A stretch of 64,000 nucleotides of DNA from Eudorina sp. 2006-703-Eu-15 (Eukaryota; Chlorophyta; Chlorophyceae; Chlamydomonadales; Volvocaceae): the NCBI GenBank assembly GCA_003117195.1, contig BDSI01000123.1, positions 153,584-217,583 on the forward strand, written 5' to 3'. Below the pieces are notes generated by a model. It saw only the letters and a program-made list of their open reading frames with translations, ran no database searches and was not told where the DNA came from. Of the stretch, positions 56,756-64,000 are shown piece after piece. The position numbers were made by a program, and so were the translations under genes. Every line of letters begins with the position of its first letter. Position 1 is the stretch's first letter.

Positions 56756-58927
56756 TCACATGCATCCGCCCTGCCGTACCTCCTGCACAAGCGCCAGGCC
56801 CTTGACCACCTCTGCTGCTGCGGGCCGCCTCAGAGGATCCACTTCCCACATGTTCCAAATCATTAGTCGCAGCTTGGTGGGGCAGCGGTCCTTTGGCAGC
56901 TGGTGTAGCGGCAGCTTGGCCCCTTGCAGCATCAGGGCACTGGCGATCTGGTGGCAACCGAGCGAGAAGAAAGTGGGGCACCAGCAGTCGTGCTGGAAAC
57001 CAAATATAACAACAAGTACAACAACAACGATAACAAATATTCGCCTGCCTAACATAACTGCTACCAAGCAAATACGTTGCTGGAACGCCGACATCTCTGA
57101 GGCAACTAAAAAAAACTGCGACCAGACTCCACCGCCAACCCCTTAACAACACATGGCTCGGCTTCGTTTTAAGACCGAGTATTATTGTTATTATTATTAC
57201 TAGGAGTATTATTGATATTATTACTAGCATTATTAAAGTAAGGGCTTCCTCTTGTGGTATTGAATGAAACGGCTGCTGCTGTACCCTGTCATCCATCTAT
57301 CACAACCCTTACGGGTACGCCATACCTACCTTGCACGCCATACTTTGCAGCCAGGAAGCCGCACACCTAGCTACGTACCTGCACCATGCTGAGCCCCGCC
57401 CACGGCCGCACGCCCGCAAGCAGCTCGAACATGATTACACCTAGAGAGTAGATGTCCTGATGGGAAATAAAGGAAGCACGGGTTCATCGTGAATTTTTGA
57501 TGGGCAGACCTGGTAGACCTGGAGCAGATCATATAATAATTGAAGCCGACATAGCAGGAGGGGCATTGTACACTGGCCAGGCTAGCTACATGTTCTTACA
57601 CTGAGTAGGACAGGCCAGCCAGGCACCAAACGGCCAACCATTTATCGGCGGTGGCATACATGCCTGTATTGCTAAACCTGGGGTGCGTGGTGCGTGGGAG
57701 GAGGCCACTAGGAACCCACAACATCAGTTAAGATAATAAATTTAAAGATTCGTGGTGTAACCATTTCATTTATTACCATCTGTTAACTGTTAGCTGTTTT
57801 ATCATGATACACATACCGTACGGTCAGTTATCCCCTCAGTCATAACATTGAACGTCTCGGGCGCCATGTACGGTGCCTGTCCAACACAACACGCACACAA
57901 ACAAGTTGTGGGCGCGTGCCGCATCATAAGATGTCATCACTCAGAAAGGATGTGATGTTTAGTGGTGAACATGTGCTGCACTCGTGGGTCATCACCAGCT
58001 GCACTGACAGATGGCCTATGGTGCTGTGAGAATAGCTACTGATGGCAAATATCATCATTGAAAGCACATATGCATGCTCTGCTGCTGCTTGCTCCCCACA
58101 GCGATCTATCTTCACCACTGCTGCACAATACATACGCTGCGTGCACATGTACAGCCCTACACCACCTACCGTGCCCGTGACTGGATGCTTGGTTATCAGA
58201 ACCGAGTTCAGCAGCCGGGACAGTCCAAAATCCTGTCGGACCACAAAAGAGCACATGCATGTAAATACCACAAAAACTACAAGTAGATAGGTTTGCTTAA
58301 CTCGGCATCATGATCGCATTGGGTAATAAGGGTCAAGTCAAGGACAGCAAGTGGGTCCCCACTCAACGGCACTCCACTTCCTGCCATGCATCAGCTAAAC
58401 TACTGCCACCGCTTTCTCCAGCTTTGGGCTTTTGTCCGACTAATGGGGCTCACCCCATGGACCCCAAGAACAGTGAGCGATGCATCTACACAGATTTATT
58501 TGCTGTTAGTTGCCACTCTGTACTTAGGAGGGTTATCGCACAGAAGGGTGGCATACACGACGGAATGCCATGCCACACGAGGTGTTTTCTACATATCTTA
58601 CTTCATGGATGGTACATATTTTTGTATATATGTATGGCACAAACCCAACATACACCAACACATACACACATAGCAAGCAACCAGACAGCAGCACCCTGAA
58701 GTAAGGTTGATGGCCGAGGAGGCCACCCTAGCCACGCTAGCTAAAACAGGCAGGACTCACTGCCAGCTTGGCAGTCGGGTGGTCGCTGTCTGCATCCTTT
58801 ATCAGCACATTCGCAGGCTTCAGGTCTGGGGCGGGGTTGGGCACATACATACAGCAGCAGCGGGGCAGCAAGCAGGCAGGCATTCTTGGCATTCACAGTG
58901 TAAGCCAGCACGGCAAAGAGCTGTACA

Positions 58928-58963
<36 letters not shown>

Positions 58964-61900
58964 ATGGGGAGCCCAAATGGGTCCCCAGCCATCCGGGAAG
59001 CCTTTGTGTCCGTCATACACACACCACACCATTACGGCTCAGCTTTTCTCCTTGCTACCACACCATTACGCAGTACAGCATACATACATATCCACAACAG
59101 GTTGTGTAACCGAGTACAATAATCAAATGCAAATACAGGAAATTGTGTGGTGCATTACAGAATTCCTTACTTTGCTAATTAACCTGAACCCCCTCGCTTG
59201 CTCCGGCATGCATGCCTGCATCGCATGTATATGTACTCCACCACCTGCCTGCTGCTGCCTGGACCTCGCTCCCGACTAGACTGCCTTTCTGCTGGATTCC
59301 CATTTTTCCTAATTTCAGGGTCATGGGTCTGCTGGGTGATTCGGACGGGTTATTACTTTCTTCAAACATTTGTATACACTCTTATGCTTATACATGTCTT
59401 CCACGCACCACATGAAGAAATTATTACATGCTGGCTCTCCGCATACATTTCAAAACCTGCATCGTGACATGTATTACTGCAGTGATTCATGCACCATTCC
59501 TCGCTGTCATCATTCTCGCAACATTACTACATCGCAACATTACTACATTCATCACACATACACACTGCGTGCTGTGCATTGATCCAGCAATCTGGTGTAT
59601 GTATGTGGATGCAGGCAGCATATATAGGCAGCAGTAGTAAACAGGCCCCAACCAACCACAAAGCACGCACGCACCTGCTCGCACCATATATAACGTTATG
59701 CAGTGCACAGGCCACTCATCAAGCCATTTCCGCAGCATTCACTCATGCCTCATACATGCAGGGCATGGTATAGGATGGTATACACCACACACACTGCATG
59801 TTCAGGTGATATAAACAATTGCCTCGGACATAAAACAATTACATGCTGTACATACTGAAGAGGTGGATAAATGTCTCAGTGAAGCGGCGTTGCACAGCGT
59901 ATTGAGTGGCCTTTGCATCGTGATCTGCCTGGCATTCACTACACAACTGACTTCATCACTCACCCCGGTGTAAGATGGTGGGGTGCATGTACATGAGCGC
60001 CCGGGCAATTTGTGTGCTAACATGAAGCACCTGAGGGACAGGACAGCATGTATGCGTGTTTTAGATGTTGTTGTTGATGGATGTCCGATTGATGAATGAC
60101 CTGATGTGCTCTGGCAAAATAAACAGCAACACGCGGGCAATCTCACTGAGAAAGGTCCAAAACGAGAACGAATGCTTCTAGCAAGAAACATGCATGAGGC
60201 CTATTTTGGCTTAAAAACAATATAGAAACAATACCGTCACAATTGAGTACAATGGAAAAGCAGTAGTACAGCTGGTACCTACCAGCGGCAAAGGCATGGC
60301 ACCATTGTACTTATTGTAAAGCAGCTTCTCCAGGGAGGTCTCCATGAGCTCCATTACCAGGCATACCTGTGAGGCACTGTCACACGTGTGCCGTGTATGT
60401 ACTGAGTCAACCCTAAGATGCCAGGGCTTATAAGAAGTACTTACATCTACATAGGAGTGCTATAGCCCACAATATTAATTATTAGTATATTACTACTGTG
60501 ATAGTAGTGAGATGATTAGGAGAAGGTTACATGCTCGAAAAACCCCATAATGGGCTAAGGCGCGTGTTAGCGCGCGGCGGGACACGATGTGACGTGGACT
60601 GGGCACCCACGGCTCAGGGTTGGCGATGGCGAGTGTGGCTGGTTGTCACGGGCCAATAGGGTACCGGGACGGTCCCCATCAGAGGAAGGGGAGTGTAGTA
60701 GGCAATGGTCGGCCCTTCTCCTCAAATATGGTGCCAAGCACTGTCCCAGCTTTGCCAGCTCTCACCTACTACAAGAGCCTTCATACGAATATATGTAACG
60801 GTGTAATCAGCTACCTTGCTTGATCATGCGCGCGAAGCGCGTTCGGTGGGCCCCGCCCCCTAGGATTGCCCATGTGTCCGTGTGTCCGTGGGTAACGGCA
60901 AAACGTTCATTATCCGCTAAACTAATTCGCAATGTTTGTCATATTAATTGTCCTCTATTGCAAGGTAACTTTGGTTTGGCTGAAAAAAATTCTTTGCGCA
61001 CAAACGGTCAAAGTAAAGCTCCGCGGTCTCCATGGACCCGAGTCAACATCCACCCAGCGCCTCTCGCGCTCATGTTTGTTGCAACAGGTGCCGCGTGATG
61101 AATACTTGGATTAAGAATTGGCGGCGCGTGCTAAATTGAACTTCCATAGTGTTCTGATGTTTGAACATCAAGATGCCATCAACACCAAGATTTGCCTTTC
61201 TGTTTTGCCAGATGAATACAATTCAACAATATGTATTGAATCAAAGTTTCAAGATGCAAAGGGATAGCATACCGAGTACCAACGAGTTCTCCAGTTCCGA
61301 TGGCCCGAAGTCCGCGACTTTTTTGCACCCTGCTTTTGCTTTACATTGCTATGTAACTATTGTAGCAAACTTTAGAGGTTCACGTCTGCTGCACGCGTGC
61401 AGCAGAAGGGTTGCAAGCTTGCCGACGGGACAGTTTCACGGCCAGAATGTTTCAAGCTTGATTTGTGATCATCTGCTTGGCAGACGGATGTGGTAGTGCA
61501 GAGGCGACTAGCGTTACGATAATGATAATGCAGATGCCATGACCGCCGTTGCCGGCGGCGTGTACTGCAGGTTGGTTTCGGGGCTACCTACCTGCTTGAG
61601 CTTGCTGAATCTATGTACACCGATCCACCTTCAACATCAACGACACCCTCAATGGCACCCTTTCATTCTCTCACACTCTTGCGCGGTAACAGAGTTTTCG
61701 TTGTAAAGCAAGCGGTCTGTACGGATTGTGGGGAGCCCCGCCCTTTTTCCGGCTTCAAGGAAGCCGACCCCTACTTATCTGAACAGGGTGGTTGCAGCGG
61801 CTGTTTCTATATGATTGCCGCCATGTGTGTGCAAGGGCATGAGCTTGATTGCTTGGTTCACTGAACAACAGGTGGTGGATGGTGAGAGGCGCAAAGGCCA

Positions 61901-63146
61901 GGGGAAACCCACAACCTCTCCACCCCGCCCCCTTAACACACACCTCAGTCTAGGACCGATTATTAATATTATTATTAACATTATATTAATATAGTATTCT
62001 TATTGTAATGGTATTTGTTATATTTCTTCCAGAACCTCTAGACTGTCGCCCTCTGGCGTGGTCGTATTTTGCCGTCATCAGGGATCGAACTGGAAACTCG
62101 TAGGTCCACAGCCTAGGTTTAGTCACAATACCTTGTGTAGAAGATGTGAAGTGGTAAAGGGTTCTCGAGATGCTGGGGCATCTCGAGATGCTGGTGCTCC
62201 GCACCATATTTGATGAGCAGGGCCGACCATTGTACGAAACCTACTACAGCTCTTTCCTCCTTGGTGGCATACAATCCTCAATGTTGACCGCTACCTGTCC
62301 CTCCACACAGGACCGATATCGATATATACATATACGTATGCAGTAACTCCATCCCCATTCTTAAATATACATGCGCATGCACATTGTTCCCAACCCACTT
62401 CACACACATGACACTCACTCAAGGCTGGCCGCCAGCAGCCTCACAATGTTCGGGTGGCGGCATCTTGCCAGCACTGCCACCTCTTGCTCCAGGCCTTGCC
62501 GTGCCTGCCTGTATTCCTTGTCCTGTCCTTCCATAGCGGCCATGTTACTTGCTCCCATTCTGTCTCCCACATTTCCTGCTGGGAACAGCTCCCTCTTGAG
62601 GAGCTTCACTGCCACCTGCTGTCCTCGGTATGTGCCCGCCACCACACGGCCAAAGGCACCTGCGCCTAGCACTGTGGGCTGCAGTTGCACCTCATTATCC
62701 TCAGGGCCAATAACAACTCCATTGCTGTCCAACGCGCTGGTGTAAGCGATGTCATCCAAACTGCTGCTGTCGGGCCGGCATGTGACAACACCCTTCACTG
62801 CTGCAACGTTCTTATCTGCTTCCTGCTGCCCACAGGACACCATGAACTCGCTGGGATCCTTCTGCTTGCCACTGTCGTCCGCCCCAGCTTCTCCACATTT
62901 AGCATCTGCTCCTTCAAGGTGGCTACCGCTGCACATGGCATGATTGCCGGTTTGACGCTGCTGGGGTTTCGTCTTCAGCTTCACAGCAAGATCCACGGGC
63001 CCCATGGGGGTGTGCTCCGTCACTGGGACCAGGGCTAGCTCGTCAGCTGTGCAGCGCAGAGGAGCGCTTTTGATCTTGGCCAATGTCTTGGAGCTGGTGG
63101 AGCTCAAGTCAACAATTGACGGATGGATGCCTTTGCAAGGATGCAT
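56756..63146 (-). CDS. Tyrosine-kinase-like (TKL) protein kinase, one junction unresolved
   Basis: Ser/Thr or dual-specificity kinase. Exons on the minus strand: 63130 (or ATG 63146)-62419, 60366-60283, 60030-59964, 58825-58761, 58232-58170, 57876-57817, 57456-57379, 56947-56756. Counting from the ATG at 63146, a ~155-residue Ser-rich N-terminal part precedes the domain. Seen in order: Gly loop GAGAFGRV (161-166), VAVK (Lys181), alpha-C LEQEV (Glu222), hinge CLVMEL, HRDLKPANVL (intron inside the Asp codon), ADFGLS, APYMAPE, DIYSLGVIMFELL, and WEVDPLRRP near the end. All catalytic residues are present, so the kinase should be active. Junctions fit except between the first two exons listed. There the donor leaves phase 2 while the next exon needs phase 0, so a micro-exon is probably missed in the 2-kb intron that carries the repeat at 60830. 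An upstream exon at 63598-63541 may join at 63130. Substrate unknown. Confidence 0.85.
57130..57240. repeat. AT-rich block with ATT runs, related to 61915-61990
   Basis: Contains CCCCTTAACAACACA, then a TAAGACCGAG phrase followed by TATTATTGTTATTATTATTA. The same order (CCCCTTAACACACA, TAGGACCGAT, TTATTAATATTATTATTA) occurs at 61928-61982. It lies in the last kinase intron. It could be the tail of a short retroelement. Confidence 0.5.
58929..58964. repeat. AC dinucleotide run in a kinase intron
   Basis: About 17 AC units in the intron 60029-58826 region upstream of the DLKPAN exon, plus-strand sense. A similar run lies at 56483-56510 beyond the kinase stop. Confidence 0.8.
60830..61776 (+). 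repeat. Dispersed ~0.95-kb element, copy R (inside kinase intron)
   Basis: Collinear on the plus strand with the minus strand of 1887-998. It starts GCGCGAAGCGCGTTCGG and ends at a CCGGCTTC hairpin plus CCCCTACTT. Both copies share long exact runs, for example the stretch around CATATTAATTGTCCTCTATT. Copy R carries roughly 80 bp more, just after a GATGTTTGAACATC hairpin near 61160-61172. It lies antisense to the kinase transcript. It holds only short frames with no recognised domain. Confidence 0.8.
61915..62200 (-). repeat. Possible tRNA-derived short retroelement (SINE-like)
   Basis: On the minus strand, AGTTCGATCCC at 62091-62081 matches the consensus of a polymerase III B box. About 100 to 130 bp downstream lies an ATT-rich tail (61950-61990), as in tRNA-derived short interspersed elements. 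No convincing A box or tRNA cloverleaf could be folded. The tail half resembles 57130-57240. It lies in the same kinase intron as copy R. Confidence 0.35.
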
Positions 63147-63373
63147 GCCCCCAAAAGGAAAGTAATGTGGTCAAGGACAGACAATGGCATAATGCAACAT
63201 TTGATGAGGCAGCCGTGTGGTGTGCATCAAAATAAGGAAGTCCTTGAAATTCAGCAACATCATGCATACATACATGTGGTAACCAATTTTATGTATATGC
63301 GTCATGCAGGGGCTAGCACCAACGGTTTATCAAATAAAGTCGTATATACACATGATACACCTGGAGGCCTGCA

Positions 63374-63450
63374 GTGACGGGAACTCATTCCACATGCAAC
63401 ATGAGCACCTCTTCACCCATCCAACATGAGCACCCCTCTTCACCCATGCA
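63374..63450. repeat. Short tandem repeat of an AACATGAGCACC motif
   Basis: Two to three units containing AACATGAGCACC and CTCTTCACCCATSCA, period about 26 bp. It lies in the region upstream of, or intronic to, the kinase gene. Confidence 0.6.
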
Positions 63451-63540
63451 CGAAGCTGGCTGGCACTTCTGCAATAATGAATATGTCATTGATGGCATAC
63501 AAGGAATCCTGTCCTCACCTGAGGGGCTTGAGGGGCCTAC

Positions 63541-63598
63541 CCTTGTAGAAGTTGTCTGCTCGCATCTTTGGGCCCCCAAATCCATCTGCTGCTGCTGC
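63541..63598 (-). CDS. Candidate upstream exon of the kinase gene
   Basis: Between a good acceptor (CGCCTGCAG) and an AAGG|GTAGGC donor lies a 58-bp open segment reading AAAADGFGGPKMRADNFYK. It would join in frame to position 63130, giving ...NFYKGIHPSIVDL.... This would replace the ATG at 63146. The evidence is only splice signals and frame, and 63146 may equally be the true start. Confidence 0.35.
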
Positions 63599-63643
63599 CT
63601 GCAGGCGAGATGTGGTGTGCAAAAGACGGAAAATGCTTGGCCG

Positions 63644-64000
63644 AGGTAGGATAGGGATGATGATTACACTACTGCTACAGTACTCATTCCCTACAGTGCG
63701 CATCGCAAACTAATGCAGTTCCTGTTGTCTTGCTGGGCTCTGGATGGGGCAGACATCATCATGTCCCTAGGGAACAGCAGGCAGGTCTGTTATTACTGTG
63801 GTGTCGAGGGTCAGGTCGAGGATGAAAAGCATGTTCTGCTAGGCTGCCCTGCGTATAACATTATCCGCGCTGAGGACGGACAGCTTTCCTCAGTTCACTA
63901 CCATTCTGTAAGCTATGGCCTGGGACCCGGCTCGGTTAGCAAGGCACACAGCTATGTGGACCATTCACAACTCAATCGTTCCCAAACTAATACCAAAAGA
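63644..64000 (+). mobile_element. LINE retrotransposon fragment: C-terminal zinc-knuckle region, cut by window edge
   Basis: An open frame runs to the right edge with HRKLMQFLLSCWALDG followed by CYYCG...DEKHVLLGCPAY. The pattern C-x2-C-x10-H-x4-C with a helical segment just before it is typical of the zinc-binding domain after the reverse transcriptase of non-LTR retrotransposons (zf-RVT type). Upstream of about 63646 the frame is closed, so the copy is 5'-truncated, as LINE copies usually are. It lies on the strand opposite to the kinase gene, next to its possible first exon. Whether it is intact further right cannot be seen. Confidence 0.65.

Noticed and set aside
62081..62130. A tRNA gene on the minus strand around the AGTTCGATCCC match
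   Set aside because: No acceptor stem, and the T-stem and anticodon stem have mismatches. No A-box match was found. Kept only as a possible SINE-like element.

Overview
The window is nuclear DNA of a green alga, most likely a chlamydomonadalean or volvocine species. All recognisable genes are GC-rich and intron-dense, with short coding exons, clean GT-AG (a few GC-AG) introns, and Ala/Gly/Pro-rich linkers between conserved domains. Calredoxin, an EF-hand/thioredoxin fusion described from Chlamydomonas, supports this placement. No prokaryotic operon, rRNA gene, confident tRNA or CRISPR array was seen. The species cannot be fixed from the sequence alone.

Five multi-exon genes could be rebuilt by hand. 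In four of them every exon junction keeps frame. From left to right: (1) 1-9495, minus strand, an ABCC/MRP-type full ABC transporter of 21 exons whose 3' end runs off the left edge. (2) 12456-16897, minus, calredoxin (plastid Ca2+-sensing thioredoxin), 10 exons, 355 aa. (3) 17135-28085, plus, NVL/Rix7/CDC48C-type double AAA+ ATPase of ribosome biogenesis, 18 exons, 1229 aa. It stands head-to-head with calredoxin across a 237-bp spacer. (4) 33116-47413, plus, a membrane CHASE-domain class I cyclic-nucleotide phosphodiesterase, 18 exons, 1492 aa. (5) 56756-63146 or beyond, minus, a tyrosine-kinase-like protein kinase with one unresolved junction. The C-terminal zinc-knuckle region of a LINE retrotransposon enters at the right edge (about 63644-64000, plus).

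The genes do not form a pathway. They cover transport, Ca2+/redox control in the plastid, ribosome assembly, cyclic-nucleotide signalling and protein phosphorylation. What sets the window apart is its repeats. Two closely similar ~0.9-kb elements lie in opposite orientation in introns of the ABC transporter and the kinase, 60 kb apart. An identical 109-bp repeat flanks one NVL exon, and a 304-bp tandem repeat fills another NVL intron. The phosphodiesterase introns hold a 1.6-kb TGCC/TGTC array, a 31-bp GGTTGGG-type array and a 0.24-kb CAC-rich array. Gene-poor stretches at 9.5-12.45, 28.1-33.1 and 47.4-56.75 kb hold degenerate or simple repeats and no gene that I recognise.
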